NCBI RefSeq assembly: GCF_900100865.1
Contig: NZ_LT627734.1
Coordinates: 496,001-560,000 of the forward strand
Direction: 5' to 3'
Source of the DNA: Candidatus Aquiluna sp. UB-MaderosW2red
GTDB lineage: Bacteria; Actinomycetota; Actinomycetes; Actinomycetales; Microbacteriaceae
Length of the DNA: 64,000 nt
The notes beneath the pieces were generated by a model. That model was given only the letters and a program-made list of their open reading frames with translations, made no database searches and was not told the DNA's origin. A program made the position numbers and the translations under genes. This document shows, piece by piece, positions 47,848-57,954 of the stretch (the first letter of the stretch is position 1; the number at the start of each line of letters is the position of its first letter).

Positions 47848-48291
47848 GTGCGTACTTATTCGCCAAAGGCCAGTGAGCTGAGCCATGAGTGGTTTGTCAT
47901 TGACGCCACCGATGTGGTCCTAGGCCGCCTTGCATCTCACGTAGCGGTCTTGCTACGTGGCAAGCACAAGCCAACCTTCGCAGCCCACATGGACAACGGA
48001 GATTTCGTCATCATTATTAACGCTGAGAAGGTTGCCCTAACAGGGTCAAAGCTTGCTCAGAAGAAGGCCTACCGCCACTCCGGGTACCAGGGTGGCCTAA
48101 CCGCTACCACCTACTCCGAGCTATTGGAAAAGAACCCAGAGCGCGCAGTAGAAAAGGCAATCCGAGGGATGTTGCCAAAGAACTCCCTGGGTGCTCAGCA
48201 GCTGTCCAAGCTAAAGGTTTATAAGGGTGCGGTTCACCCTCACGAGGCGCAGCAGCCTAAGACTTTCCTAATCGATCAGATTTCCCAGTAA
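47848..48291 (+). CDS. rplM: 50S ribosomal protein L13
   Basis: L13 is an early 50S assembly protein. The 147-residue protein has [17 protein letters not shown] near the N-terminus and the [20 protein letters not shown] block (in part). The start is GTG at 47848 with GAGGT upstream. Confidence 0.97.
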   Translation: MRTYSPKASELSHEWFVIDATDVVLGRLASHVAVLLRGKHKPTFAAHMDNGDFVIIINAEKVALTGSKLAQKKAYRHSGYQGGLTATTYSELLEKNPERAVEKAIRGMLPKNSLGAQQLSKLKVYKGAVHPHEAQQPKTFLIDQISQ

Positions 48292-48303
48292 AGGACCAGG
48301 ACC

Positions 48304-48795
48304 TTGGCAGAAGAAACAACCACCGAAACTACCGAGGTAGTTGAAGAGACCACTTACTCCACCGAGTCAGCCCCTGCAAAGGCTGTGCGCTCACGTGGCA
48401 ACCTAACCCAGCCAGGTGCTGGCACCGGTCGCCGCAAGGAGGCCATCGCTCAGGTACGCATCATGCCAGGAACTGGCAAGATCGTCGTGAACGGCCGCAC
48501 CCTGGAGGACTACTTCCCAAATAAGCTGCACCAGCAGCTAATCACCGACCCATTCACCGTGCTTGAGCTGCAGAACGCATACGACGTTATTGCGAAAATC
48601 ACTGGTGGCGGAGTTGCCGGTCAGGCTGGCGCACTTCGCCTAGGCATCGCCCGTTCCTTGAACCAGATCGATGAAGAGAACAACCGTGCCCCGCTAAAAA
48701 AGGCTGGTTTCTTGCGTCGCGACTCTCGCATTATCGAGTCCAAAAAGGCCGGTTTGAAAAAGGCCCGCAAGGCTTCTCAGTTCTCTAAGCGCTAA
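48304..48795 (+). CDS. rpsI: 30S ribosomal protein S9 with an acidic N-terminal extension
   Basis: S9 contacts the P-site tRNA through its C-terminal tail, here ending [10 protein letters not shown]. The core begins near residue 37 with [14 protein letters not shown] and includes NGRTLEDYF and [17 protein letters not shown]. About 36 extra N-terminal residues are Thr/Glu-rich. The start is TTG at 48304 behind AGGACCAGGA. Confidence 0.95.
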   Translation: MAEETTTETTEVVEETTYSTESAPAKAVRSRGNLTQPGAGTGRRKEAIAQVRIMPGTGKIVVNGRTLEDYFPNKLHQQLITDPFTVLELQNAYDVIAKITGGGVAGQAGALRLGIARSLNQIDEENNRAPLKKAGFLRRDSRIIESKKAGLKKARKASQFSKR

Positions 48796-48798
48796 CCC

Positions 48799-48804
48799 TA
48801 GGCT
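48799..48804 (+). promoter_or_regulatory. Candidate -10 of leaderless glmM promoter
   Basis: TAGGCT is followed by six bases (TAGCCG) and the glmM ATG at 48811. It lies three bases after the rpsI stop. There is no Shine-Dalgarno, although read-through from rpsI is also possible. Confidence 0.45.
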
Positions 48805-48810
48805 TAGCCG

Positions 48811-50157
48811 ATGGGCAGGCTCTTCGGAACCGATGGAGTTCGCGGAACCGCGAATAAAGAAATCACGGCTGAATTCTCACTTAATTTGGCGCAGGCTGCG
48901 GCTTGGGTATTAGGCAGCCAGGCTCGAGAACGAGGAGATCGTCCAAGGGCGGTAATCGCCCATGACCCCAGAATCTCATCGGATTTTATTTCAGCCGCCG
49001 TCTCGGCAGGACTCGCCTCTTCGGGCGTGGATGTCTTTGATGCGGGCGTGGTGCCAACTCCGGCAGCAGCTTATCTAACCGCCGACCTTGATGCAGATTT
49101 TGGCGTGATGATTTCGGCTAGCCACAACTCTGCTCCCGATAACGGCATTAAGTTTTTTTCGCGGGGCGGGCATAAGCTGCCAGACATTGTTGAGGATGAG
49201 ATAGAGGCTGCCATGGGGCAGGCGCTCACTCCCTTGGGTTCGGCAGTTGGCCGAGTAATTCGCTTCGCGGATGCTGAGGACCGCTACCTGCTTCATATGC
49301 TTGGCACTTTGCCGAACCGGCTGGATGGGCTAAAGGTAGTTGTTGACTGCGCTAACGGCGCGGCAAGCGCTATTTCTCCCCAGGCCTTTGTGGATGCGGG
49401 AGCCAAGGTAATCGTCATCGGCGCCGATCCCGACGGCAACAACATTAACCTGGGATATGGGTCCACTCACTTATCTGCCTTGCAGTCGGCAGTTTTGGAA
49501 CATAAGGCGGATATTGGCATTGCCCACGATGGTGACGCTGATCGCTGTTTGGCTGTTGATCACGAGGGCTCAATAGTTGACGGGGATCACCTGATGGTGG
49601 TTTTGGCCATTGCCATGAAGCAGGCGGGCACCCTAGCCCGCGATACTTTAGTCACGACCGTGATGAGCAATCTGGGACTCAGGGTTGCCCTTGAAGCCGC
49701 CGGCATTAAATTTATCGAGACCAAGGTTGGGGATCGATATGTTCTTGAGGCGATGCGTGAGGGTGGCTACTCACTGGGTGGCGAGCAATCCGGTCACATT
49801 ATCTTTAGCCAATTCGCTACCACTGGGGACGGTCTTCTCACCGGATTGCAGATTGCAGCCAGAATGGTTTCTTCTTCCAAAACGCTCAGAGAGCTGGTAG
49901 CCGTGATGCCTAATTTCCCTCAGGTTTTGATAAACGTTCCAGAGGTTAATAAACATCTGGTCGATTCCGATCAGGATGTTCAGTCGATGGTGCAGTTGGC
50001 CCAGGCCGACCTTGGTAATCAAGGCAGGGTTTTATTGCGAGCTTCTGGCACCGAGTCACTGGTTCGGGTTATGGTGGAGGCCAAGGACCAGGGCACCGCG
50101 CAGTCTTGGGCAGAGCGAATTGCAAACACGGTAACTCGAAAGCTTGGTAAAGATTGA
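48811..50157 (+). CDS. glmM: Phosphoglucosamine mutase
   Basis: GlmM converts glucosamine-6-phosphate to glucosamine-1-phosphate for UDP-GlcNAc and peptidoglycan synthesis. The 448-residue protein starts [11 protein letters not shown]. The phosphorylated catalytic Ser104 lies in ISASHN, and the metal loop DGDADR starts at residue 240. The GEQSGHI sugar-binding loop and the C-terminal [14 protein letters not shown] phosphate-binding loop are present. The product pathway links directly to glmS, 2 kb downstream. Its stop overlaps the next gene by four bases. Confidence 0.96.
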   Translation: MGRLFGTDGVRGTANKEITAEFSLNLAQAAAWVLGSQARERGDRPRAVIAHDPRISSDFISAAVSAGLASSGVDVFDAGVVPTPAAAYLTADLDADFGVMISASHNSAPDNGIKFFSRGGHKLPDIVEDEIEAAMGQALTPLGSAVGRVIRFADAEDRYLLHMLGTLPNRLDGLKVVVDCANGAASAISPQAFVDAGAKVIVIGADPDGNNINLGYGSTHLSALQSAVLEHKADIGIAHDGDADRCLAVDHEGSIVDGDHLMVVLAIAMKQAGTLARDTLVTTVMSNLGLRVALEAAGIKFIETKVGDRYVLEAMREGGYSLGGEQSGHIIFSQFATTGDGLLTGLQIAARMVSSSKTLRELVAVMPNFPQVLINVPEVNKHLVDSDQDVQSMVQLAQADLGNQGRVLLRASGTESLVRVMVEAKDQGTAQSWAERIANTVTRKLGKD

Positions 50158-50453
50158 AAACCATCCAGCTTAGAAGGTACGAAATTACCCCCGGGAAGAT
50201 GAGCGAATTTCTGCATTGGATCGATCAAGATCTAATGCCGGTCCGGTACTCCTTTGGCTTTGAGGCCGAATGGCGCTACATCGATGTTGAGAAGAATGAA
50301 TTCATTTGGGCAGTTTCGCTGCCCACCGACGAGGCGGGTTTTTTAGCGATTCAAGCCGAATACGATGCTTCGGCGATTCGGAATAAGGCTTTCGAAACCT
50401 ACCCAGACTGCATCGTTCAAAAACATGTGAGCTTTGTCTCGGAGCTTATTTAG
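50154..50453 (+). CDS. NIPSNAP-like small protein
   Basis: A 99-residue protein, probably a dimeric alpha-beta barrel. It opens with [20 protein letters not shown], the pattern of NIPSNAP-type proteins: a strand then a helix following a G-K-M-x-E-F turn. It has no catalytic motif I can name and no membrane segment. The start is TTG at 50154 overlapping the glmM stop (TTGA), so it is likely cotranscribed. Its end overlaps the convergent upp gene by eight bases. Function is unknown. Confidence 0.7.
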   Translation: MKTIQLRRYEITPGKMSEFLHWIDQDLMPVRYSFGFEAEWRYIDVEKNEFIWAVSLPTDEAGFLAIQAEYDASAIRNKAFETYPDCIVQKHVSFVSELI

Positions 50454-51093
50454 CCAAACCATACATTCGGTCACCGGCATCGCCCAGGCCGGGGACAATG
50501 TAGCCAACCTCATTTAGTTTTTCATCGAGCGCACCGAGGTAGATGCTGAAGTCTTGGGGGTCCCAGTTTTTTGTGATGTGATCTTGCACTTTTTTGATAC
50601 CCTCTGGAGCACCGAGCATGCAAATGCAGGTCACCTTCTGAGCCCCTCGGCTTTTGACATAATCAATCGAATCGTTCAGCGTTCCACCGGTGGCAAGCAT
50701 TGGATCAATTAAAATCACGTGGCGACCAGCTAGTGAATCCGGCAGCCGATTCGCATAGGTCACCGGCATCAAGGTCTCTTCGTCGCGTGCAATGCCTAAA
50801 AAACCGACCTCAGCCACCGGCACAACATCCAATACGCCTTCCAGCATTCCGAGTCCTGCGCGCAGAATCGGCACCACAAGCGGGTAGGGCTTGGCTATCG
50901 CAAGACCCTCAGTCTTGCCCATCGGGGTTTCGAGTTGAATTTTTGTGAAAGCAATTTCCTGTGCGGCCTCGTAGGCCAAAAGGCCGGAGATCTCCCTGAC
51001 CAGCTGGCGGAAGAGCGGTGGTGGGGTTTTGATCTCCCGCATCAAGCTCATTTTTTGCCTGAGGATGGGATGGTCAATAACTTTAATGCGCAT
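50446..51093 (-). CDS. upp: Uracil phosphoribosyltransferase
   Basis: Upp salvages uracil to UMP using PRPP. The 215-residue protein has the PRPP loop ILIDPMLATGGTL (about 127-139), the ILRAGLGM segment, and the uracil-binding C-terminus YIVPGLGDAGDRMYG. A TAAACT hexamer six bases before its ATG suggests a leaderless transcript. It is separated by only 20 bases from coaA, on the same strand. Confidence 0.95.
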   Translation of the reverse strand: MRIKVIDHPILRQKMSLMREIKTPPPLFRQLVREISGLLAYEAAQEIAFTKIQLETPMGKTEGLAIAKPYPLVVPILRAGLGMLEGVLDVVPVAEVGFLGIARDEETLMPVTYANRLPDSLAGRHVILIDPMLATGGTLNDSIDYVKSRGAQKVTCICMLGAPEGIKKVQDHITKNWDPQDFSIYLGALDEKLNEVGYIVPGLGDAGDRMYGLAK

Positions 51094-51099
51094 GAGAGA

Positions 51100-51105
51100 A
51101 GTTTA
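51100..51105 (-). promoter_or_regulatory. Candidate -10 of leaderless upp promoter
   Basis: TAAACT on the minus strand is followed by six bases (TCTCTC) and the upp ATG at 51093. No Shine-Dalgarno lies between, although upp may also be read from coaA. Confidence 0.4.
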
Positions 51106-51113
51106 TGGATTGA

Positions 51114-52061
51114 TTAGAGCTTGCGGAGCAGAACTTGACTTACGCGGTGACCATCACCTTTTTGCATCACCAAAGTTGCCCTTGACCTAGTCGGCTCAAT
51201 GTTCTCTTCTAAATTAGGAAGGTTGATGTCTCGCCAAAAACCTTCGGCCCGCTCAAGCGCCTGGTCCTTGGTTAGTTCGGTGGTTAGCGTGTGGAAATAG
51301 GAGCGCGGGTCAGTGAATGCCGAATCAAATAGCTGTTCAAACCTCGATAGGTACCAGCTTTTTATGGTTTCTACATTGGCATCAATGTAAATCGTGAAAT
51401 CAAAGAAGTCACTCAGTGCTAATTCCTGCCCGGCACTTGGTGGCTGTAAGACATTCAGACCCTCCAGAATTAGCACATCTGGAGTGGTGACCCTTGCAAC
51501 CTCACCTTCGACGATGTCATAACTCAGGTGTGAGTAGACCGGGGCTTCGACATTTGATTGGCCTGATTTAATGTCAGAGACAAATTGCAACAGCCTCTTG
51601 CGGTCGTAGCTTTCAGGAAAACCCTTACGGTGCATGATGCCACGCCGCTCGAGTTCTGCGTTCGGGTATAAAAAACCATCGGTGGTGACTAGCTCAACTT
51701 TTGGCGTTCCACTCCAACGCTTCATGAGTTCACGCAGCAGCCTTGCGGCGGTTGATTTACCCACGGCCACCGAGCCTGCGATGCCGATGATAAACGGCGT
51801 TCTCGCGGCTCGATCGCCAAAAAAATCAGAGGTTGTGCGATGCAGCCCCTGAGCGCCCGAGGCATAAAGACTCAGCAGTTGACTAATCGGCAGATAGACC
51901 TCGGTGACCTCTTTGATGTCCAAAACATCGCCCAGTCCGGTGATGTTTTGGATTTCTTTTTCGGTCAACGGCAAATCTGATGCGTTTCCCAATTCGGCCC
52001 AGTCGGCGCGCTCAATGGCCAAATACGGGGAGATGCCCTCCTGGGCCTTGGCTTCGCTCAC
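51114..52061 (-). CDS. coaA: Type I pantothenate kinase
   Basis: CoaA phosphorylates pantothenate, the first and regulated step of coenzyme A synthesis. The 315-residue protein has the P-loop GSVAVGKS (about 96-103), VELVTTDGFL, and the HLSYDIVEGE and LILEGLNVLQ blocks. The start is GTG at 52061. Its start and that of glmS are only 30 bases apart and divergent, so their promoters must overlap. Confidence 0.95.
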   Translation of the reverse strand: MSEAKAQEGISPYLAIERADWAELGNASDLPLTEKEIQNITGLGDVLDIKEVTEVYLPISQLLSLYASGAQGLHRTTSDFFGDRAARTPFIIGIAGSVAVGKSTAARLLRELMKRWSGTPKVELVTTDGFLYPNAELERRGIMHRKGFPESYDRKRLLQFVSDIKSGQSNVEAPVYSHLSYDIVEGEVARVTTPDVLILEGLNVLQPPSAGQELALSDFFDFTIYIDANVETIKSWYLSRFEQLFDSAFTDPRSYFHTLTTELTKDQALERAEGFWRDINLPNLEENIEPTRSRATLVMQKGDGHRVSQVLLRKL

Positions 52062-52078
52062 AATTGGCTATTCTGCCG

Positions 52079-52084
52079 TAGATT
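52079..52084 (+). promoter_or_regulatory. Candidate -10 of leaderless glmS promoter
   Basis: TAGATT is followed by seven bases and ATG 52092. It lies in the 30-base gap between the divergent coaA and glmS starts. Confidence 0.45.
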
Positions 52085-52091
52085 AGTGAGC

Positions 52092-53942
52092 ATGTGTGGA
52101 ATCGTGGGATATGTGGGCCCAGGGTCATCCCTGGATGTTCTACTTTCTGGTCTAAAACGCCTTGAATATCGGGGCTATGATTCTGCGGGAATTTCCGTTA
52201 TTGATCAAGAAAAAGGCCTGCAAACTAGAAAACGAGCCGGCAAGCTAAAGGTTTTGGTGGATGACCTCGCGCTGTCCCCACTGCCTGACACCCACATTGG
52301 CATTGGGCACACCCGCTGGGCAACTCACGGTGCTCCAAACGACATAAATGCGCACCCTCACTTGGGTGGCGAGCACCTAAAACTTTCTCTCATCCACAAC
52401 GGCATAATCGAGAATTTCTCGGAACTAAAAAAAGAGTTGATTGACTTTGGAGTCAAGTTTTCCTCAGAAACCGACTCAGAAGTCGCCGCTCATCTAGTGG
52501 CTCGCGAATATGAGACGGTCAATGACCTAACCCAGGCTTTTAGAAATGTTGTCCGCCGGCTACAGGGGGCCTTCACTCTTTTGTGCATCCACGAGGATTA
52601 CGAGGATCTAATTTTGGCCGCACGGAGAAACTCACCGCTAGTTATCGGGCTTGGCGTGGGTGAGAACTTCTTGGGATCGGACGTGGCGGCCTTTGTCGAG
52701 TTCACCAAAAAGGCCGTCGCGGTCGGCCAGGATCAGATTGTCGAACTCAGAGCGGATAGCGTTCGAATTACCAGCTTCGAGGGTGCTGAAATAATCCCGG
52801 AGACTTTTGAGGTCAGCTGGGATGCATCTGCCGCGTCCAAAGGAGGTTGGCCATCATTTATGGCCAAAGAGATTGCAGACCAGCCGCAAGCAGTGGGTGA
52901 CACTTTGATGGGGCGGCTTTCTTCCGACGGTTCGGTGAAGCTCTCCGAATTCTCGGGTCTGTCTAGCTTGACGGAGATGAATCGCATCATCATCATCGCC
53001 TGCGGCACGGCGGCTTACGCTGGTGAAGTAGCTAAGTACGCAATTGAGAAGTGGGCCAAGATTCCTGTGAGCGTAGAGCTCGCTCACGAATTCCGTTATC
53101 GCGACCCGGTGCTAGATTCGCAAACGCTTGTTTTAGCAATCAGCCAATCTGGCGAGACGATGGATACCTTGATGGCGGTTCGCCACGCGAAGGAGTTGGG
53201 CGCCAAAGTCTTAAGCATTTGTAACACCCAGGGCGCTACTTTGGCAAGAGAATCTGATGCCACCATTTACACCCATGCTGGCCCAGAGGTAGCGGTGGCA
53301 TCGACTAAGGCCTTCACGGCTCAACTCACCGCTGGTTTTCTGGTAGCACTGGCTTTGGCGTCTATGCGCAAATCGATGGGCGCGGTAGAACTGAGAGAAC
53401 TCGGCTTGGAGCTTTTAAAGTTACCGCGGCATGTCAAGGAGGTATTGGAATCGGTGGAACGAATGCGGTTCTTGGGCAAGAGGCTTTCTGGAGCCAAGTC
53501 GATTCTGTTCTTGGGAAGAAACGTTGGGTACCCCATTGCTCTTGAGGGTGCGCTAAAGCTCAAAGAGCTGGCGTACATTCATGCGGAGGGTTTCGCAGCG
53601 GGCGAGCTAAAGCACGGCCCGATAGCTCTAATTGAACAGGGCCAGGCCGTCATAGTCGTGGTCCCTTCTCCAAAGGGCAACCACTCGCTGCACCCCAAAG
53701 TGATATCCAATATCCAAGAGATCAAGGCCCGTGGAGCAGTGGTGATTGCAATCGCAGAAAAAGAAGATCGGTTGGTCGCGGAATCTGCCGATGAGGTCTT
53801 TGAAATAGCGCCCACCAACCCAATAATGAGCGCGGTGTTGGCTGTCATTCCTTTGCAAATCTTTGCGATGGAATTGGCAAATGCGAAGGGATTAGATGTT
53901 GATCAACCGAGAAACTTAGCCAAGAGCGTGACGGTCGAATAG
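52092..53942 (+). CDS. glmS: Glutamine-fructose-6-phosphate aminotransferase (isomerizing)
   Basis: GlmS makes glucosamine-6-phosphate, the first step to UDP-GlcNAc. The protein has 616 residues from ATG 52092. This start puts the N-terminal nucleophile Cys at position 2 (M-C-G-I-V-G-Y), as the enzyme requires; the in-frame GTG at 52086 would bury it. The glutaminase domain (to about 220) has GYDSAGI and TRWATHG. Two SIS sugar-isomerase domains follow, with SQSGETMDT and the C-terminal NLAKSVTVE. No glmS ribozyme is expected because the upstream gap is only 30 bases. Confidence 0.96.
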   Translation: MCGIVGYVGPGSSLDVLLSGLKRLEYRGYDSAGISVIDQEKGLQTRKRAGKLKVLVDDLALSPLPDTHIGIGHTRWATHGAPNDINAHPHLGGEHLKLSLIHNGIIENFSELKKELIDFGVKFSSETDSEVAAHLVAREYETVNDLTQAFRNVVRRLQGAFTLLCIHEDYEDLILAARRNSPLVIGLGVGENFLGSDVAAFVEFTKKAVAVGQDQIVELRADSVRITSFEGAEIIPETFEVSWDASAASKGGWPSFMAKEIADQPQAVGDTLMGRLSSDGSVKLSEFSGLSSLTEMNRIIIIACGTAAYAGEVAKYAIEKWAKIPVSVELAHEFRYRDPVLDSQTLVLAISQSGETMDTLMAVRHAKELGAKVLSICNTQGATLARESDATIYTHAGPEVAVASTKAFTAQLTAGFLVALALASMRKSMGAVELRELGLELLKLPRHVKEVLESVERMRFLGKRLSGAKSILFLGRNVGYPIALEGALKLKELAYIHAEGFAAGELKHGPIALIEQGQAVIVVVPSPKGNHSLHPKVISNIQEIKARGAVVIAIAEKEDRLVAESADEVFEIAPTNPIMSAVLAVIPLQIFAMELANAKGLDVDQPRNLAKSVTVE

Positions 53943-54296
53943 GTGATTATCGGGTTGGGTGTGGATGTTTGCTCAATCGAGCGCTTTTCGGAGTCAATCG
54001 AGCGCTCGCCGAAGCTCAGGGAAAGACTCTTTACCTCGGCCGAATCGGCTCTCGGTCATCAGTCGCTAGCCGTTAGATTTGCCGCCAAAGAGGCACTTGC
54101 CAAAGCCGTCGGAAACCCGGGCCTGCTGAGCTTTCAAGATGTGGAGATTCTCAATGACCACTTGGGGAAACCTCAGATGCAAGTGTCTGGTAAGTCAAGG
54201 GATGTGCTGGATGGGCTCGGGGTTCAAAGGATTCATTTGAGCCTTAGTCATGACGGCGGCATTGCCTTTGCAACCGTGATTTTGGAGGGCGGCTAA
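53943..54296 (+). CDS. acpS: Holo-[acyl-carrier-protein] synthase
   Basis: AcpS transfers the phosphopantetheine arm of CoA to acyl carrier protein. The 117-residue protein has G-L-G-V-D-V-C-S-I-E-R near the N-terminus (metal-binding Asp) and the RFAAKEALAKAVG motif. A HLSLSHDGGIAFA segment near the end completes the family pattern. The start is GTG, directly after the glmS stop with no gap, and alr follows directly. Confidence 0.94.
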   Translation: MIIGLGVDVCSIERFSESIERSPKLRERLFTSAESALGHQSLAVRFAAKEALAKAVGNPGLLSFQDVEILNDHLGKPQMQVSGKSRDVLDGLGVQRIHLSLSHDGGIAFATVILEGG

Positions 54297-55364
54297 GTGC
54301 GAGAGATTCAAATCGATTTAGCTGTCATCCTAAAGAACTATCGCAAACTAAAAGAGCTGGCGAGTGGCTCACTTGTGATGGCGGTTGTAAAGGCCAATGC
54401 CTATGGGCACGGTATGCACGAAGTAGCCGAGGCGCTGGATGACGCCGGAGTCGACTATCTAGGTGTGGCAGATCTAAACGAGGCACTCGAGCTTCGAATG
54501 GCGGGCATTAAGACCAATATCCTGTGCTGGATTTTGAGTCCCGAGGATGACTTTGAGTTAGCTGTTTCTCAAAACATTGAGCTTGGAGTTTCAAGTTTGG
54601 AGGTTTTGGAAGGGCTACCCGAAGGCGCGAAAGTACACCTCAAGGTAGACACCGGTCTCGGTAGAAACGGATTCACACAGGGAGATTTTGGGAAAGCACT
54701 TGAGTTTTTGGCCGAGTCAAAGCTTTATCCGGAGGGGCTTTTTTCACACCTTTCGAATGCCTCCGAGGGTGATGATTTGGCCCAGCTTGAGCTATTCGAA
54801 AAAGCGAATGTGATGGCTTTGCAAAAGGGCGTTAATTTCAAACTGAGGCATTTGGCCGCTTCTGCGGCGACCCTCAAGCACCCGCAAATGCACTTCGACA
54901 TGGTTCGTTGCGGCATAGCGGTCTATGGGCTGAGTCCTTTTGAGGACGAGCCGGTCGACCCCGGTTTACTTCAGCCGGCGATGCGAGTTGTGGCCAATGT
55001 GGTGAACGTGAAGCGCGTGCCCAAGGGGCAAGGGGTCTCTTACGGGTATCGGTATGTGACCAAGATGGAGACCACTTTGGTCTTGGTGCCCTTCGGTTAT
55101 GCGGAGGGGATGCCAAGAATCTCAGAGAATCATGAGGTTTTGATTCAGGGCAAGCTTTACCCGGTGGTCGGGCGTGTGGCAATGGATCAATTTATTGTCG
55201 ATGTCTCTGATGCCAAAATCCGAATCGGCGATGAAGTGGTGATTTTTGGTGATGGCCAAAAAGGAGAGCCAACGGCGCAGAGTCTGGGGGAGTCTTCGGG
55301 AAGCATCAACTACGAGGTGGTTACCAGAATCGGTGGCCGCGCGCCAAGGGTTTATAAAATCTGA
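54297..55364 (+). CDS. alr: Alanine racemase
   Basis: Alr interconverts L- and D-alanine with pyridoxal phosphate, supplying D-Ala for peptidoglycan. The 355-residue protein has the PLP lysine Lys32 in AVVKANAYGHG, and the catalytic tyrosine region GVSYGYRY near 245. The VGRVAMDQFIVDVSD block is also present. The start is GTG directly abutting acpS. The acpS-alr-tsaE order is widely found in actinobacteria. Confidence 0.95.
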   Translation: MREIQIDLAVILKNYRKLKELASGSLVMAVVKANAYGHGMHEVAEALDDAGVDYLGVADLNEALELRMAGIKTNILCWILSPEDDFELAVSQNIELGVSSLEVLEGLPEGAKVHLKVDTGLGRNGFTQGDFGKALEFLAESKLYPEGLFSHLSNASEGDDLAQLELFEKANVMALQKGVNFKLRHLAASAATLKHPQMHFDMVRCGIAVYGLSPFEDEPVDPGLLQPAMRVVANVVNVKRVPKGQGVSYGYRYVTKMETTLVLVPFGYAEGMPRISENHEVLIQGKLYPVVGRVAMDQFIVDVSDAKIRIGDEVVIFGDGQKGEPTAQSLGESSGSINYEVVTRIGGRAPRVYKI

Positions 55365-55366
55365 GT

Positions 55367-55819
55367 ATGCATTTTCTAATCGAGTCTCCTGAAAAGATGC
55401 ACGAGTTCGGCATCCAACTTGCCCGGCACCTCCGGGCCGGTGACATGGTCTTGCTCAATGGTCCTTTAGGAGCCGGTAAGACAACTTTGACCAGAGGGAT
55501 TGGCGAGGGCCTTGGGGCTCTGGGAACAGTTCAATCGCCAACCTTTGTTTTGGCTAGAACTCATAAAACTACGACCGGGCCGAAACTTGTTCATGTGGAC
55601 GCTTATCGCTTGGGTTCAGCTCTAGAGCTGGATGACCTCGATATAGATTTTGCGAACAGCATTGTTGTCGTGGAGTGGGCTCGGGACTATGTGGATGGCA
55701 TTGCCGAATCCTGGCTAGAGATTCAGATCAATCGTGAGAGTGAAGACGACTCAAGACTGGTTACGCTTTTGCCCCACGGCGCTCGCTATGAAGGAGTAAC
55801 CATTGCTTTTGGCGATTGA
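55367..55819 (+). CDS. tsaE: tRNA t6A synthesis ATPase TsaE
   Basis: TsaE is the ATPase partner of TsaB and TsaD in making N6-threonylcarbamoyladenosine at tRNA position 37. The 150-residue protein has the P-loop GPLGAGKTT (about 32-40), TVQSPTFVLARTH and VHVDAYRL. It begins two bases after alr and overlaps tsaB by 17 bases. Confidence 0.94.
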   Translation: MHFLIESPEKMHEFGIQLARHLRAGDMVLLNGPLGAGKTTLTRGIGEGLGALGTVQSPTFVLARTHKTTTGPKLVHVDAYRLGSALELDDLDIDFANSIVVVEWARDYVDGIAESWLEIQINRESEDDSRLVTLLPHGARYEGVTIAFGD

Positions 55820-56387
55820 CACCTCAGCCGGCACATCAGCCGCGATTTTAGAAGATGGAAAGCTTTTAGGTTTTAGCCTCTTCGAAGACCCCTTTGGGCA
55901 TGCGGAAAACATCGGGTTGGCAATTATGCAGGCTCTGAGTCAAGCGGGTATCTTGGCTAGCGATGTGACTGCGGTTGCTGTTGGCAGGGGGCCAGCTCCT
56001 TATACCGGGCTGCGAGTCGGCATGGCGACCGGAACTGCCTTCGCGATGAGCCGAGGAATACCTTTTTACGGCGTCATGGTTTTAGATGCGATTGCTCTTA
56101 GCCAATCAAGCAAGAAGTTCTACGTGGTTGCAGATGCCAAGCGTAAAGAATTGTTTCTGGCCGCTTATGAATTGGGCGTTAGGACAATCGGCCCAGAAGT
56201 TATTCAGCCGACAGAGCTCGAGCGTTTTAGTGATTATGAGGCAGTCACCATGCCTTGCGATGCCAGGCTAGTTGGCCTTTACGCTCACCAAGCCCTTGGT
56301 CTAGGCATCGATCTGAGTGATGTCTCGGCGCTTTATCTAAGATCTCCGGATGTTGCGCCATCTCCGGGTAAAAAGGTGAGTGGCTGA
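55803..56387 (+). CDS. tsaB: tRNA t6A synthesis protein TsaB
   Basis: TsaB forms the non-catalytic ASKHA partner of TsaD. The 194-residue protein opens [15 protein letters not shown] and has [21 protein letters not shown] near residues 58-78 (in part). The start is TTG at 55803 or the TTG at 55809. It overlaps tsaE by 17 bases and the next gene by one base (TGATG). Confidence 0.92.
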   Translation: MLLAIDTSAGTSAAILEDGKLLGFSLFEDPFGHAENIGLAIMQALSQAGILASDVTAVAVGRGPAPYTGLRVGMATGTAFAMSRGIPFYGVMVLDAIALSQSSKKFYVVADAKRKELFLAAYELGVRTIGPEVIQPTELERFSDYEAVTMPCDARLVGLYAHQALGLGIDLSDVSALYLRSPDVAPSPGKKVSG

Positions 56388-57868
56388 TGATCTCCAGAAG
56401 GCTAACCCCGGCGGATATTGCCCAGGTGATGATTCTGGAGCTAGAGCTATTTGCCAATGACGCTTGGTCAGAGCGCTCCATGCGAACCGAACTTGGTTTT
56501 GAGCACAGCTACTACCTGGGCTATTTTGATCATGACCTTCTGGGTTATGGGGGCCTCAGCACTGTGGCCGGGTCTTTTTCTAGTGATATTCAAACAATTG
56601 GCATCGCGCTGAGTGAGCGCGGCAAAGGCTTGGGCAAAAAACTCATGCTGGAGCTGCTGGCTTACGCTAAAAAGCTAGGTTCGGAGCAGGTCATGCTCGA
56701 GGTGCGAAGTGATAACCCAATAGCTATTTCGCTTTATGAATCCCTTGGTTTCTTGCCGGTAGATCTTCGAAAGCGCTACTACCAGCCGGATAACGTTGAC
56801 GCTTTGATTATGCGCCTTGAAATCAAGCAGCCAATTATTTTGGGAGTTGAATCAACCTGCGATGAGACGGGCATTGGAATTGTGCGGGGTAATCGACTTT
56901 TGGCCAACGCTCTGCACAGCTCGATGGATGAGCACGCCAAATATGGTGGGGTGGTGCCCGAGGTTGCGGCAAGGGCACACCTGGAAGCATTGACCCCGAC
57001 TCTAGAAAAAGCTTTATTAGAAGCCGGCATAACGATGCAAGAGGTGGATGCGATTGCGGTGGCCAATGGCCCAGGTTTGGCCGGAGCGTTAATGGTTGGC
57101 ATCGGCGCAGCCAAGGGCTTAGCGATAGCGCATAATTTGCCGATCTACGCGGTAAATCACCTGGTTGGTCACGTTGGTGCGGATGTTCTGGAACGCGGCT
57201 ATGTCGAGCTTCCAACAATTGCGCTTTTGGTTTCCGGGGGCCACACCTCTTTGCTTTTGGTCAGGGACCTTTTAGAAGATGTCGAGCTTTTAGGTGAAAC
57301 CATCGATGACGCGGCTGGTGAGGCTTTTGACAAGGTTGCCAGGGTGTTAGGGCTGCCATATCCCGGTGGCCCCCAGATTGACAAATTGGCCCTATCGGGC
57401 GATCCCAAAGCGGTGCGCTTCCCCAGGGGTTTATCGCTTCCAAAAGACATGGAGAAAAACCGCTATAACTTTTCTTTCTCAGGTTTAAAAACTGCCGTGG
57501 CTAGGCACGTTGAGAAACTCGATGCCGCTGGCGAAGAATATTCCAAGGCCGATGTAGCAGCTAGCTTCCGCGAGGCGGTGGTGGATGTTTTACTCACCAA
57601 AGCGCTAAATGCTTGCGAGGCTTACGGGGTGAAGAGGCTGCTGCTTGGCGGTGGGGTGACGGCCAACGCTCGGCTTCGCGAGGTTGCGCTTGAGCGCTGT
57701 GATCGAGCTGGGATTGAACTTCGCATTCCGCGTTTTAGCCTTTGCACCGATAACGGCGCAATGATTGCTTCACTGGGAGCCCAGCTGGTAATGGCCGGCA
57801 AGCCACCATCGAGTCTTGGATTTGGCGCGGAGTCAACCCTCGAGGTCACCCGGGTTCAGACTAACTAG
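56387..57868 (+). CDS. RimI-TsaD fusion: GNAT acetyltransferase joined to t6A transferase
   Basis: A single 493-residue reading frame joins two usually separate proteins. Residues 1-145 are a RimI-type N-acetyltransferase, with the acetyl-CoA loop [12 protein letters not shown] (77-88) and [15 protein letters not shown] (108-122). Residues 149-493 are TsaD, with [15 protein letters not shown], the metal-binding histidines in [16 protein letters not shown] and [12 protein letters not shown]. TsaD transfers threonylcarbamoyl to tRNA A37; RimI acetylates S18 in E. coli. The joint ([17 protein letters not shown]) has no stop or frameshift. The upstream genes tsaE and tsaB make this a complete t6A cluster except for TsaC/Sua5. 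RimI-TsaD or TsaB-RimI joining has been seen in some actinobacteria, from memory. Confidence 0.92.
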   Translation: MISRRLTPADIAQVMILELELFANDAWSERSMRTELGFEHSYYLGYFDHDLLGYGGLSTVAGSFSSDIQTIGIALSERGKGLGKKLMLELLAYAKKLGSEQVMLEVRSDNPIAISLYESLGFLPVDLRKRYYQPDNVDALIMRLEIKQPIILGVESTCDETGIGIVRGNRLLANALHSSMDEHAKYGGVVPEVAARAHLEALTPTLEKALLEAGITMQEVDAIAVANGPGLAGALMVGIGAAKGLAIAHNLPIYAVNHLVGHVGADVLERGYVELPTIALLVSGGHTSLLLVRDLLEDVELLGETIDDAAGEAFDKVARVLGLPYPGGPQIDKLALSGDPKAVRFPRGLSLPKDMEKNRYNFSFSGLKTAVARHVEKLDAAGEEYSKADVAASFREAVVDVLLTKALNACEAYGVKRLLLGGGVTANARLREVALERCDRAGIELRIPRFSLCTDNGAMIASLGAQLVMAGKPPSSLGFGAESTLEVTRVQTN

Positions 57869-57954
57869 CCTCCAGGGCACTCTCAGCATTTGTGAGACTA
57901 ACTCTCAATAAGAGATGATTGAGTTAGGTATTCGCCAAACATTCAGGAGGAATC

